A DNA stretch of 64,000 nucleotides from an uncultured Lachnospiraceae bacterium (GCA_944381475.1 CALWLH010000037.1:30126-94125); one strand, 5' to 3'; positions 26,681 to 36,397 are shown, numbered from the stretch's first letter. Notes: generated from the sequence alone by a model not told the origin. Translations and numbers: made by a program.

Positions 26681-28848
26681 GGGGCGGCGCCCTCAGAGGT
26701 AAGGCTGCCCAAGAGGTAGACCAGAGAAATCTTCTTGGGCGGGATGCTTGGTAGTAATTTAGGGATTGTGGTAATTTTAGCATACCTTTTGCAGTGCTTT
26801 AGAGTGGTGGTCTCCGTTGTGGGAGAAATTAAACTTTGATGGATACGGAGGGTTAAGGAGAAGCGTGTTATATTGAAAAACGAGTAAGAAAAAGTCCACG
26901 AGCTTTTATTTTTCGATAAGTTCAATAATTGTCACAGATTAATTTTACCACTAGTCCTATAGCCTTAAGAGAAATAAAACCAAAATAAGGGGTAAATGTT
27001 GCGGTAGCCTTAGCTTTGTTTCGGCTTTGTGTTACGACCAGAAAGGAAGTTTTCCAAGATGAGAAATAAATTGTCATCGCTGGTGTAGCGGAAGTACCAG
27101 ATCATTGTTTTCCTGGTCCGAAAGCAAATGCAGAAGGAATGGACAGAATAAAAGTATTTCTTAGATGAGTTCTTATAAACAGAAGCTTTTCTGCTTTATT
27201 TGAGAATGAGTTTTTTTCAGGAGATATGGTGCAACTATTTCAAACATAATCTTTGATTTTTAAATTAATAGTATCTGAGGATGCTTCAGAAGCATATGAG
27301 GTTATAGGGATAAAAATGGACAATAAGACACAAAACATAATTTTAAGAACGGGACATTTTTGGCATTTTCATATTCTTATTTTATGTAAGCATACAATAA
27401 TATAATTGATTATGGATATTGTGCTTATATCAATAATAAAATTTCTATAATTCTTCTTGGTATTTATCAGCATATATAATGTAGCTAAAACGCTAGATTT
27501 AAATAGCTGATAAGGAAAATCATCATTATTTCAGATAATAGAATCTCTTTATAAAAGATAGATAGGAAGTGGCAATCATCTAATCAAAATAGATTGTCAC
27601 AAATTCCTTTGGCTTGCCAGCTCAGAAGATGAAAAATCTCTTAGGAATATCTTATTTTCTTTTCTTTAAAAAGAAATCTTTATAGATTTCAAAGATTTTT
27701 TTGCCGGTAGCATTTATAGTATTTTAGATTATTTCGTGTTTTGATTTTTCTGTACCGGATAGATGGTATGTCTTTATTTTAATGACTATAATCACGAATC
27801 GGTACTTACAGGTAAGCGGCATTTAGTGTTTCGATGGGGTAGTAAACTTATTTCTGGCATTTGCACACCAATACAATTTTTTGGGTGATGTAACCCTGTT
27901 CCTTCAGCCGGGATGGGGCCGGGTATTAGGAACCCTTCGAAATGGAGAGCATGTCGTTGGATTAGTTGTTTGCTAATAGGGGTCGGCCGATATCCATAGC
28001 ACCTCTATTTTGCCGCCTTTCTGTTGGCGGTACTATATAGTAATGAGATTAAATTACGCTTTCAGTCTTCGTGTTACAATAGACCCATTATTAAGGCATC
28101 CCGACATCAATATCAGATGCACCCATCCGTTTTTTTATGGATATGCAGTTGTGCCTCTATTCTTAACTTAGGGGGAATATTCTTAAACAGGTTCACTATG
28201 TAATCTTTTTTGTGTAATAAGTCTGGCAAGGAATTGTTATACTTGCATTAACGGACATTTGCCCTGCAAGTACGGCGAGTATATTTAGTCAGAAAGAATA
28301 TACTAATACAAATTGCTTTATTATTAGAAAGGTAATGAGGAATGACTATAAAACTGGAATGCCGTTACCCATGTATTGCATTACAGTAATCGAGTTGACG
28401 TCGGCCTACTTGATTGTCCATTCCATAATTTTGGTTTAATTTTTTTCTTTCCAAGCAATCCTTTTTAAATGAAATACTGAGGCGGATCAAAATATTTTTT
28501 TAAAACATATTTCTCTTTCCAATTTCTGTCTTTTAGTGAAGTGGTATAACACATATAATTGCTGTATAATCTTAATACAAATATTGGTTAAAAAAATATC
28601 ATGTTACCGAATAATTCTGCATAAAGGGTATATTGATAATAAATATATATGATGATAAAATTGTTGAAGAGTCTTAGTTTAGATTAAGCTAGAGAAAAGT
28701 TGTTTGTTTATGCGATGTTTAAAGAGTTTTGTAGCAGTTAAAATATTGCCAATTTTTAGGCTGTGTAATCTAGAGTGAATCCTCTTGAAAAAGTGCAATT
28801 GAATATTAATATAAAGTAAAGAACATATATGAAGGGAGATAGTGAATA
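26681..28848. other. AT-rich stretch of about 2.2 kb without a supportable gene
   Basis: Base composition changes sharply to AT-rich after the ABC-F gene. No frame stays open beyond about 83 codons in any direction. I see short inverted repeats (27674-27698 with a T-run; about 27571-27600), a palindrome TACTATATAGTA near 28030, and one 32-codon open run at 27070-27165 with protein-like composition. A few GC-richer patches (about 27905-27960) could be remnants of something older. It reads like decayed accessory DNA at the left side of the island that holds the three genes after it. Confidence 0.6.
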
Positions 28849-30240
28849 ATGAAAAAGAAATGTAGACGATTAGCATTGTTTTTGGCTCTGACGATGATAC
28901 TGACAATATTTCCCGTTTGCTTTTGCGCAGAGACAGTAGAGGCAGCCAGTGCTGTCTCTACAGGAAGTTATTATTTTAACAACAAATCAGGTGGCTATTT
29001 TTTGGGAAGAAGTTCAACCACTGCTTCGACAAGTTCGGTTAAGGCTATTTATGGAAAAGTTTCTTCTATCCGACCTCGCGCATCATGGTATGTAACAATG
29101 GTAGACGCAACTTATTGTACTCTTCGGTCAAGTTCGACATCCACATATTACTTGAGCAGTTCATCCAGCGGAACAGTACAGTATGTGAATAGATCTTCTG
29201 TCAATAATTATTGTCTATGGAGTATTGTTATGACAGGTCAAGGGATAACAATAAAAAATAAAGTTACAGGTATGTATTTATACCAGTCATCTACTAATAT
29301 AAAATCTTCGAAAACATTGAGTAGCGCATCTTATTGGAGAGCAGTACTTACAAGCAATTATGGAAATTCCGCATCCTACCATTATCGTGAATTAAGCAGT
29401 TTTTCAGTAGCGGATACAAGTGTGAAAGTTGATGCAAGTAAAGCTCTTTCCATAAGCAAATCGCCGACATCGGGTACAATCTCATGGGCTTCCATAAGTG
29501 ATTTCACATTTAAATCAAGTAATACTGCTATTGCAACTGTCAATTCATCTGGACGTGTAACTGGAAAAGCTCCAGGAAAAACGATGATTACAATAACCCA
29601 TAAGCCAACAGGAAGTTCGAGGATAATTTATATTACTGTATATGCCGATTCAGGACTATTTGGAACAGCAAATGATGGCCATGACCATTCTTCGTCATTA
29701 ATATCTGCAAGAGGCTATATGAATGATAATAGTGGTTTTACAAGTAACTATTACACTTATTCTGCTGTGCATACAAAATCTGCGATAAAAAATATTCTAC
29801 AGTATTCACGTTTTTTTATATCCAGGACACATGGGTTAAATTTTACATCAAGTGGTGATAATACGGGGATTCAGATTGACAGTACAAATAATAAGTGGCT
29901 TTATATGTCTGAATTGTATGATTTTGGCTCATCAACAGTAAAATGTAAATTATCCTATCTGAAAATTTGTACATTTGTTGGTTGCTATACAGCAGCAGGG
30001 GATACATCTATTGCAAAAGCTGCAAATCGTGCAGGTGCCAATGCAAGTGTTGGATTTACTAAAACAATCAATTGTAATTATGCTAATAAGTGGACTTGCA
30101 CCTATGCCCAAAATATTAGCAAATATAAAAGTGTGTCTGAAGCCTGTTATGCTGCGCTTCATAACGGATGGTATGTCTTAAATGTAAAAAACAATTTAGA
30201 TAGCTACAAAATATTTGGCAATGATAGTATGACGTTGTAA
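28849..30240 (+). CDS. Secreted beta-trefoil/Big2/caspase-like (clan CD) protein
   Basis: A 463-residue exported protein. Residues 1-32 are a signal peptide (LALFLALTMILTIFPVCFC, cut after VEA). About 38-170 is a beta-trefoil-like region with repeats such as GSYYFNNKSGGYFL and GITIKNKVTGMYL. About 182-265 is a Big2 Ig-like domain (FKSSNTAIATVNSSGRVTGK). About 270-440 looks like a caspase/CHAT-type fold: FISRTHG gives a His-Gly pair (His328), and LKICTFVGCYTAAGD gives the candidate nucleophile Cys379, followed by IAKAANRAGANASVG. That His then Cys order, about 50 residues apart, is the clan CD layout. Target unknown. AAGGGAG precedes the ATG. Codon use is AT-rich, unlike genes outside the island. 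Confidence 0.72.
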   Translation: MKKKCRRLALFLALTMILTIFPVCFCAETVEAASAVSTGSYYFNNKSGGYFLGRSSTTASTSSVKAIYGKVSSIRPRASWYVTMVDATYCTLRSSSTSTYYLSSSSSGTVQYVNRSSVNNYCLWSIVMTGQGITIKNKVTGMYLYQSSTNIKSSKTLSSASYWRAVLTSNYGNSASYHYRELSSFSVADTSVKVDASKALSISKSPTSGTISWASISDFTFKSSNTAIATVNSSGRVTGKAPGKTMITITHKPTGSSRIIYITVYADSGLFGTANDGHDHSSSLISARGYMNDNSGFTSNYYTYSAVHTKSAIKNILQYSRFFISRTHGLNFTSSGDNTGIQIDSTNNKWLYMSELYDFGSSTVKCKLSYLKICTFVGCYTAAGDTSIAKAANRAGANASVGFTKTINCNYANKWTCTYAQNISKYKSVSEACYAALHNGWYVLNVKNNLDSYKIFGNDSMTL

Positions 30241-30255
30241 TGGGGAGGCAAAGGA

Positions 30256-31172
30256 ATGAAAAGAAATATAACGTTATTACTCATAGTATGTATGTTTGTT
30301 GCAGGTTGTGGAACCTTGTCAACGAAAAAAAATATTTTTCTGTCTGTAAAATCGGTCGCAGTTGCTTTCAGAGATGATGATATGGTATTCGATACAGACG
30401 AAGTATATGAATTTAGAGAATACAATACCTATGAGAACAAAGGGGCAGAGAAACAGCGAACGATCAATGTACCTGAAGGAGAGATGACAGGGGAATATAT
30501 ATACAGCTATTCTGATCCGTTTACGAGATATGATATCGATGTATATATCAATGAGAAAACAGGTGTAATGTTTGAAGTGGAGAAAAACACGGAGCATGTT
30601 TTGGGCTGCCGGGATGAGGCAGGTATCGATGTTCAACAATTCTCGGATATGACATCGAAGGAGGAGCTGCTTTTATCATTGGATGCCTTTGTAGAGCAAA
30701 TTATTGATAAGGAAGGATTTGAACCTGTAATTAATACACAGGTATTATCCGAGAAAATGGCGAAACCAGTAGCCGAAATGAGGAGGGTTTTTATCTTCCA
30801 GTCGAGAATGAGGAGGTGTATTATACAGTAACATACTTTTATATGGTTGACGATATCAAGACTTTTGAGAAACTTGAAATAAACATTAATGAAAATATGA
30901 TAGAAAGCTATTATTATACGTTATCGGGAGTGTTTTCAGAATGCGAAGATATCCTGACGATTGACGATGAAAAGATTTCTGAAAGCATAGAATACTTTGT
31001 GGCTGATAACATTAGTGATTTATGCAAGGATGTTTATTATGATATATCGGACACATATATTTCTGTTGATGAAAATGGCAATTATATATTAATATCATTT
31101 TTAGATATGGATTATAAAATGGATGGGGAGAGTTTGAATTCTGTTGAAACGATTGTTCTAGAATTGGAATGA
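30256..31172 (+). pseudogene. Lipoprotein gene split by a one-base frameshift near 30753
   Basis: The first part (30256-30831) starts with a lipoprotein signal, LLLIVCMFVAGC, lipid-attached at Cys18. After codon VLSE (about 30753) this frame turns to basic, unlikely sequence. The frame one base back continues as ENGETSSRNEEGFYLPVENE and joins the open frame to 31172 (DMDYKMDGESLNSVETIVLE). One lost base in the GAGAAAATGG run restores a single protein of about 305 residues. The family is not recognised; the composition is acidic, beta-like and extracytoplasmic. It follows the caspase-like gene by 15 bp with the same AT-rich codon use, so they are likely one operon. Confidence 0.65.
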
Positions 31173-31194
31173 AAAATAAACGGAGGTGTTTCCC

Positions 31195-32868
31195 ATGAGA
31201 AAAGGCGCTGTTATTGCGGCCATTATTGCTATGTTGGTAATGCTCGGAGGTATCTTTTTTGGATTACATCGGAATAAAGAGAACGAGGCGCAGTCAGATT
31301 TGGTGAAGTTTTCAATGGCTTTCCAAAATGCGCATTACTTTGGAGGGGATGAGGAGGTGGAGCAATCTATTGCAGGCGAACGGATAGGCACTTCAGCAAC
31401 CTATTGCCTGGATCCTGATGCCAGTAAGGAACAGATGAAAAATGGAGCAAATTATAAGGCGCCGGTGTTTGAGGACAGGGAAAATGATGACTATACATCG
31501 GTGATAGTTCTGAATCACAAAGGCAAATATGTCCGCGTTTATTTTTGCGATATATCTAATTATGAAGAGGAAAACCTTACGGATTTTAGCTGTGTTACCG
31601 ATATATTCCGACTGGATCAGAAGCAGGTGGAAAAAGTTACAGTAAATGATGGGCGGGAGATATCTGAAAGAGAACAAATGGATGCTCTTCTTGCTGCCCT
31701 GCTTAAACCATATCCGTACGCAGAGTACTATGGCGATGATTATAGCGATCTTACCTTTGCCTTTAAGATTACGGTCACATTTGAGGGAGGCGATTCGTTC
31801 TGTTTTTATATTGACAGGCAAACGCAGCTTCTAAATGCATATGACGCATGTTTTCAGCTTACGGGCCAGGAATGCGGTTTTTTTGAGGAGATTGCCGGAT
31901 TTGAGACAGCAGAGACAACCACCACTGCTCCTGAGGAACATACATCCGAGGAAAGCGTCTCCACCGTGGAGACAGATACGGAGGAAACAGAACCTGCGGA
32001 GACAAACTGCGATGGGAATCCGGTGTGGACCTTCCTCGATGACAGTTTAGGGGAGAATTGGAATAGAATGCTTTCAGGCTACTCCTTTGCCTTTGACAAT
32101 TGGACAATGGAGGGCGCAGAGGAAAGGGAGGGCTTTTGGTTTAAGCATGGTCTGTCTCCTGTGGTGACCAACTGGAGCGTTTATCTATACGAGGAGCCTT
32201 CCCTGGAGGCCGAAAGGATTCTGGTTCCTGTACATATTCCTTTATATGCCCAGGCCACGGACCGGAATGCGTGGATTTATTTTGACGATATGACGGGAGG
32301 CTATAGCGGCTGGATGCATTTACTCAAGGAGCCAAATGTGATGTATCGCACAGAGACGGAGAAAGGCCTTATACAGCTGGATCAGGCTTTTGATTTCTGT
32401 GGATCGGTAATGCCCGGTGTGATTTATGGGGATTTGGAGCCGAATAACCCTATTTTGCCCGCCGATTCAGATGAGAATTATAAAATGTTTGAGTTTTCAT
32501 CCACACAAGAGTTGGCTGAATTTATTGAAAGCTATAAAACTTCTATGGCGGATAGCTCCTTGATCGCGGATATGGAGAAGTTTTGTGAAGCCTGGGAAAA
32601 TGATAATCTGGATATATATACCGCAAAGCTGTTTCTAATGGTGTATACTGCCAAACACGATGTATCTGCAGGCACAAGGACAATAACCCTATGGCGCGAC
32701 CCTGATCAGAAACAAGATATGCTTCGCCTGAATGTTTATTATGAGGCCGGAGCAAGGGCTCAAGATTATGTGGGCTATGCATTCAACAACATAAGCGCAG
32801 CATCAGAAAACTACGAAAATCTGGCGCTGCAGCTGATTGAGTATGATAAAGAGGGGCCGGTTGAGTAA
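31195..32868 (+). CDS. Hypothetical membrane-anchored extracellular protein
   Basis: A 557-residue protein of unknown family. Residues 5-25 form an N-terminal anchor (AVIAAIIAMLVMLGGIFFGL). A first outside domain (about 30-235) includes VNDGREISEREQMDALLAAL. Then comes a Thr/Glu-rich spacer of about 35 residues, as in wall-spanning linkers, and a second domain (about 275-555) with SVYLYEEPSLEAERILVPV and YSGWMHLL, suggestive of a small beta barrel. ATG 31195 has GGAGGTG 7 bases upstream. It is 22 bp after the broken lipoprotein gene. GC content is between that of the island and the flanks. Confidence 0.68.
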   Translation: MRKGAVIAAIIAMLVMLGGIFFGLHRNKENEAQSDLVKFSMAFQNAHYFGGDEEVEQSIAGERIGTSATYCLDPDASKEQMKNGANYKAPVFEDRENDDYTSVIVLNHKGKYVRVYFCDISNYEEENLTDFSCVTDIFRLDQKQVEKVTVNDGREISEREQMDALLAALLKPYPYAEYYGDDYSDLTFAFKITVTFEGGDSFCFYIDRQTQLLNAYDACFQLTGQECGFFEEIAGFETAETTTTAPEEHTSEESVSTVETDTEETEPAETNCDGNPVWTFLDDSLGENWNRMLSGYSFAFDNWTMEGAEEREGFWFKHGLSPVVTNWSVYLYEEPSLEAERILVPVHIPLYAQATDRNAWIYFDDMTGGYSGWMHLLKEPNVMYRTETEKGLIQLDQAFDFCGSVMPGVIYGDLEPNNPILPADSDENYKMFEFSSTQELAEFIESYKTSMADSSLIADMEKFCEAWENDNLDIYTAKLFLMVYTAKHDVSAGTRTITLWRDPDQKQDMLRLNVYYEAGARAQDYVGYAFNNISAASENYENLALQLIEYDKEGPVE

Positions 32869-32994
32869 AAGGCTACGGCAGTGACGACCTCTGTTTTAAT
32901 CCTTATACAGAATTTTCTTGAAAAACTCTTGATCTGGATGTATGATACGGAATGTCAAAACAGAAAGAATTACATCTTAGAAAAGAGGAGCGCT

Positions 32995-33747
32995 ATGATT
33001 GCCAATTACCACACCCACAGCCGGTGGTGCCGCCACGGGGTGGGGGAGTTTGAGGATTATTTTGAAAAGGCCATTTCCCTGGGCTTTCAGGAGCTGGCCA
33101 TGACGGAGCATGTCCCCCACAGGGATCGGTGGTCCTGGATTCCCTGGGAGGAGTTTGAAGGGTTTGACCGGGCATTGAATGCCGCCATAGAAAAGTATAG
33201 GGACCGAATCACCCTGATCAAGGGATTTGAGTGTGAATATGACCCTTCCCAGATGGAGGATTACCGCTGGCTGAGGGAGGAGCTGGGCTATAATTTTCTG
33301 ATCCTGGGCCAGCACGGTGCAGGAAAAAACCTTGAAATCAACAGCTTTACTATACATACAGGAAAGGAGCTGCGCATTTACGCAGACTGGGTGTGCCAGG
33401 GACTGGAGACGGGGCTTTTCGTGATGCTGGCCCACCCGGATGTGGCGCTGAATGAGTACCCTCGTCCCTGGGATAAGGACTGCGAGAAGGCGTTTGCTCA
33501 GATCTTTTCCACCTGTGAACGCCTTCGCATCCCAGTAGAGCTGAACGTAAACGGCTTTCGCCAGGGCCGGGGGTATCCAAGCGAGAGGGCCATGCTGTTC
33601 TCAAAAAACTATAATCTGAAATATCTTATCAATTCCGACGCTCACGACCCAGCGTTTTTATATGACGAGGCAGGCCGACAGATGGAGGAATGGGCGGCCC
33701 GTATGGGGATACAGGCGGAGGAGCGGTTTCCCTGGGGGAGCAGGTAG
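32995..33747 (+). CDS. PHP-domain histidinol-phosphatase (HisJ-like)
   Basis: A 250-residue metal-dependent phosphatase of the PHP superfamily. Metal ligands appear in order: NYHTHSRWCRHG, MTEHVPHRD, GFECEY, ILGQHG, LAHPDV and NSDAHDPA. This fits HisJ-type histidinol-phosphate phosphatases, but no other histidine gene is nearby, so the substrate could be another phosphomonoester. The ATG at 32995 has AAAGAGGAG 4 bases upstream; the longer reading from 32881 adds an unlikely hydrophobic leader. GC-rich codon use returns here, marking the right edge of the AT-rich island. Confidence 0.85.
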   Translation: MIANYHTHSRWCRHGVGEFEDYFEKAISLGFQELAMTEHVPHRDRWSWIPWEEFEGFDRALNAAIEKYRDRITLIKGFECEYDPSQMEDYRWLREELGYNFLILGQHGAGKNLEINSFTIHTGKELRIYADWVCQGLETGLFVMLAHPDVALNEYPRPWDKDCEKAFAQIFSTCERLRIPVELNVNGFRQGRGYPSERAMLFSKNYNLKYLINSDAHDPAFLYDEAGRQMEEWAARMGIQAEERFPWGSR

Positions 33748-33750
33748 TAC

Positions 33751-34830
33751 CTACTCCGCCAGAAAGCCGTACTGCCTCAGCACCTGGGCGGCGCTGTTTT
33801 TGCTGTTCTCATCGTAAAATTCAATCTGAAGGGCGCCGGGGATATTTCCCCGGTTATTGATAATGCCGATATTTTTGATGCTGATGGAGCGGGTGGCCAG
33901 AAGCACCGCAATTTCAGCAATGGCGCCGGGCCGATCCACCACATCACAGTACAGCAGGTAGGACCGGGTCAGGGAGCCCTTGTAGGCGTCGCTGATGGAG
34001 TTTCTGTAATCCCTTGCCCGCTCAAAAAGCCGGTTGATGCCGGCGCCATTGCCCTGCTCCACATCCCGCAGGATCTCCTCCATGGAGGAGATATAGCGGC
34101 GGATGAAGTCCGCAATCGGCTCCCGGTTTGTGAGGCAGACCTGCTCCCACATCTCCGGGGAGGAGGAGGCGATGCGGGTGATATCCTTGAAGCCTCCTGC
34201 CGCTAGGGTTTTCATCATATCCCCCCGGTCATTGTCCTGCACAAGGTTTACCAGGGCGCAGGCGATGAGATGGGGCAGATGGCTGACGGCCGCCACCACC
34301 CGGTCATGCTCATGGCTCTCTAGGACTATGGGGATGGCCCCCAGATCCAGCGCCAGGCGGCGCAGGGTTTCCAGGCTCTTAGCGGGTGTCTCTTTCGTAG
34401 GCGCCAGCACATAAAAGGCGTTCTCCAGCAAGTGGTCGCTGGCGTTTTCATAGCCGGTCTTCTCGGACCCCGCCATGGGGTGTCCCCCCACAAACTGGGC
34501 TTCCAGCCCCAGACGTTTAATTTCATCAAGAATCGCCGCCTTGGTGCTGCCCACATCCGTCAGAATACAGGAGGGGGACAAGAATGGTTTGATTTTCTCC
34601 AGATAATCCCCGATATAGGACACCGGGGTGCAAAAAATCAGCACATCGCAAGTGCCAAGCTCCCCGTCAATTACATCAACAATTCGATCTATACTCCCGT
34701 CGGCAAGGGCCATTTCCAGCTTGCTCCTGGTGCGGCTGAAGGCTAAAAGCGCATATTCCGGGTGTACGCGCTTGATACCCTTGGCAATGGACCCGCCGAT
34801 GAGACCAAAGCCTATAAATCCGATCTTCAT
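33751..34830 (-). CDS. tyrA: Prephenate dehydrogenase with C-terminal ACT domain
   Basis: Oxidative decarboxylation of prephenate to 4-hydroxyphenylpyruvate in tyrosine synthesis, NAD-dependent. 359 residues. The N terminus IGFIGFGLIGGSIAKG is the dinucleotide-binding loop. The substrate region includes VGGHPMAGSEKTGYENA (catalytic His) and AAVSHLPHLIACALVN. The last about 70 residues (SYLLYCDVVDRPGAIAEIAV) form an ACT domain, the usual site of tyrosine feedback control. AGAGG lies upstream of ATG 34830. It has its own promoter and ends 4 bp from the stop of the convergent PHP gene. Confidence 0.94.
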   Translation of the reverse strand: MKIGFIGFGLIGGSIAKGIKRVHPEYALLAFSRTRSKLEMALADGSIDRIVDVIDGELGTCDVLIFCTPVSYIGDYLEKIKPFLSPSCILTDVGSTKAAILDEIKRLGLEAQFVGGHPMAGSEKTGYENASDHLLENAFYVLAPTKETPAKSLETLRRLALDLGAIPIVLESHEHDRVVAAVSHLPHLIACALVNLVQDNDRGDMMKTLAAGGFKDITRIASSSPEMWEQVCLTNREPIADFIRRYISSMEEILRDVEQGNGAGINRLFERARDYRNSISDAYKGSLTRSYLLYCDVVDRPGAIAEIAVLLATRSISIKNIGIINNRGNIPGALQIEFYDENSKNSAAQVLRQYGFLAE

Positions 34831-34916
34831 ATGATAACCTCTGATTGTTTAGATTAAAAGCACCTGGTTATTCCGCTATGCTCAGCAGAAAATGCATTCA
34901 GCGCTTTGTCATGGCT

Positions 34917-34945
34917 ATTGTAGGACAAAAGGATGGGAGTGTCAA
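34917..34945 (-). promoter_or_regulatory. Predicted promoter of tyrA
   Basis: Reading the minus strand: -35 TTGACA (34945-34940), 17-bp spacer, -10 TACAAT (34922-34917). It lies just after the stop codon of the M50 protease gene, giving tyrA separate transcription. Confidence 0.7.
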
Positions 34946-34947
34946 GT

Positions 34948-36096
34948 TCACCTTCCGTCTCCGTATGACCTGTTTGCCATCTCCATCAGCTCCTCCTCGG
35001 CCTTTATCTCATTGAGATAGGGGTATACCCTTGCCTGCTTGTCAAAGCGGGCCCGTATCTGCGCGGCCTCCTTCTCATCCCTTTTGTAAAGCAGGGCAAG
35101 GGCGTACTCCGTGCGGAGGATACCGGGGTTGTTCTTCATCTGCTTCATGAAATTTGTAAGCGCGGGGGTTATAAAGCCCTCCACCACCTGGGGGCGGTTT
35201 TGCCCCATAAGCTCCACATAGACCCGGTCGCAGGTCATCAAAAATCTGTATATATCTATAATGCCGCTGTCCATGGAGAGGAGTTTGCTCATCAGCTGCT
35301 CCGCCTCATGAAAGCGCCTTTCGTCCATCAGGCGGTTGGAGGCAAAGACGCCGCAGGCGGCAATAATGGGATTCTTCATATCCTCATCTGAAGGGATTTC
35401 AAACCACTCCTCCGGCATATCCTTCAGGCGCGCGCCCTCCGCTATCATCTCGTTGATTTTTAGCTGTACCCAAAAGGCCCTCATGGCTGCGGGGTTTTTT
35501 GACAGGGAAAGGGCATTGTGTCCGTCATTGGCTATCAGTCCCATATTTATGGGAATGCCGTTTAACAGCGCAGAGAGGATCCCAATGACAGCTAGTATCA
35601 CCATCAGGCTTTTTAATAGGGCAGGGCCCGGGAGCAGGAAAAACAGGGCTAAAAATATGGCTGAGGCTATCACATTCATGAGGGAGCCTCCCATGTTAAA
35701 CCAGAAAACCGGCAGCTTCCCGTCCTTCATGTCCGGGGGAGCCATCAGGCACTGTCCTCCCGTTCCGGCCATGGAGTAGCGGCGCAGACGAATCCTGTCC
35801 TTTTCCTTTACCCACATCAGGCTAAAGACCCTGAAGGAGGAAAAACGGTAGCCTGTCATCAGGCCAAAGACCAGGTGGCCCGACTCGTGGATGATGACCT
35901 GCAGGGTAAAGGCCGCATAAATCTCCGCAAGCAGGAGAACCATGGATAAAAGCTTTTCACCGTTGGAGGCTCCTTCCATGCTGTGGTCCAGATACCACAT
36001 GGCAAAATAGCCAAGGACTGCGCCTATCAGCACAAAGACAGCCATCATCATCCGCTGTACCGGGGATTTTTTCTTCTTTTTCTTTTTCCTGCGCAT
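34948..36096 (-). CDS. M50-family membrane metalloprotease (site-2-protease-like)
   Basis: A 382-residue membrane protein. A lysine-rich N terminus (RRKKKKKKKS) precedes helix 1. IIHESGHLVFG is the zinc-binding H-E-x-x-H site, and IPINMGLIANDGHNAL carries the third ligand Asp region typical of S2P/SpoIVFB-type proteases. About 150 cytosolic residues follow the membrane part; they look helical and TPR-like. Targets could be membrane-bound regulators or peptides, but cannot be told. ATG 36096 has GAGGTG 4 bases upstream; a GTG at 36108 is less likely. Confidence 0.85.
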   Translation of the reverse strand: MRRKKKKKKKSPVQRMMMAVFVLIGAVLGYFAMWYLDHSMEGASNGEKLLSMVLLLAEIYAAFTLQVIIHESGHLVFGLMTGYRFSSFRVFSLMWVKEKDRIRLRRYSMAGTGGQCLMAPPDMKDGKLPVFWFNMGGSLMNVIASAIFLALFFLLPGPALLKSLMVILAVIGILSALLNGIPINMGLIANDGHNALSLSKNPAAMRAFWVQLKINEMIAEGARLKDMPEEWFEIPSDEDMKNPIIAACGVFASNRLMDERRFHEAEQLMSKLLSMDSGIIDIYRFLMTCDRVYVELMGQNRPQVVEGFITPALTNFMKQMKNNPGILRTEYALALLYKRDEKEAAQIRARFDKQARVYPYLNEIKAEEELMEMANRSYGDGR

Positions 36097-36180
36097 TGTA
36101 CACCTCACATTTTGCTTTCTTACACACCTTCAGCCGCGCGGTTGCTAAATAATGGATTCTTGCTCCTCTGGGCTGATGTA

Positions 36181-36208
36181 ATGATATCACAGTTAAGAGA
36201 AATTGCAA
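36181..36208 (-). promoter_or_regulatory. Predicted promoter of the M50 protease gene
   Basis: Reading the minus strand: -35 TTGCAA (36208-36203), 16-bp spacer, -10 TATCAT (36186-36181). Confidence 0.5.
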
Positions 36209-36261
36209 TGTAAAAAATGACCGTTTAGGGGCGGATGGAAGCCGTTCAGGGGATGAAACAG

Positions 36262-36289
36262 TTGCAAAAAAACTATAAAAATGTATAAT
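36262..36289 (+). promoter_or_regulatory. Predicted promoter of the LURP-one-like gene
   Basis: -35 TTGCAA (36262-36267), 16-bp spacer, -10 TATAAT (36284-36289). Divergent from the M50 promoter. The resulting 5' leader of about 185 bases would contain the inverted-repeat element at 36398. Confidence 0.6.
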
Positions 36290-36397
36290 TGAGACATCAA
36301 TGTCAGGCAGAGGGAAGAGCATTCGCCCATGCGAAGCATTTTACTGGCGAATGCGACTTGTCAGGTCCGCTTTAGCGGGCGTGCCGCTACCCGATAT

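Noticed and set aside
26674..26925. An 83-codon minus-strand ORF after the ABC-F gene
   Set aside because: It runs into the ABC-F stop region, lacks a ribosome binding site and has no family resemblance.
27251..27410. An open run of about 50 codons from TTG in the AT-rich desert
   Set aside because: No ribosome binding site, no domain and composition not different from chance.
28342..28389. A 15-residue ORF (ATG at 28342) with purine-rich upstream sequence
   Set aside because: Too short, no recognisable feature, and such ORFs are expected by chance in AT-rich DNA.
30745..30765. Programmed frameshift as an explanation for the split lipoprotein
   Set aside because: The zero-frame codons GAG AAA ATG do not form a slippery heptamer that re-pairs well; a plain indel is simpler.
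32881..32994. N-terminal extension of the PHP phosphatase from ATG 32881
   Set aside because: The added residues are hydrophobic and unlike the family; AAAGAGGAG before ATG 32995 sets the start.
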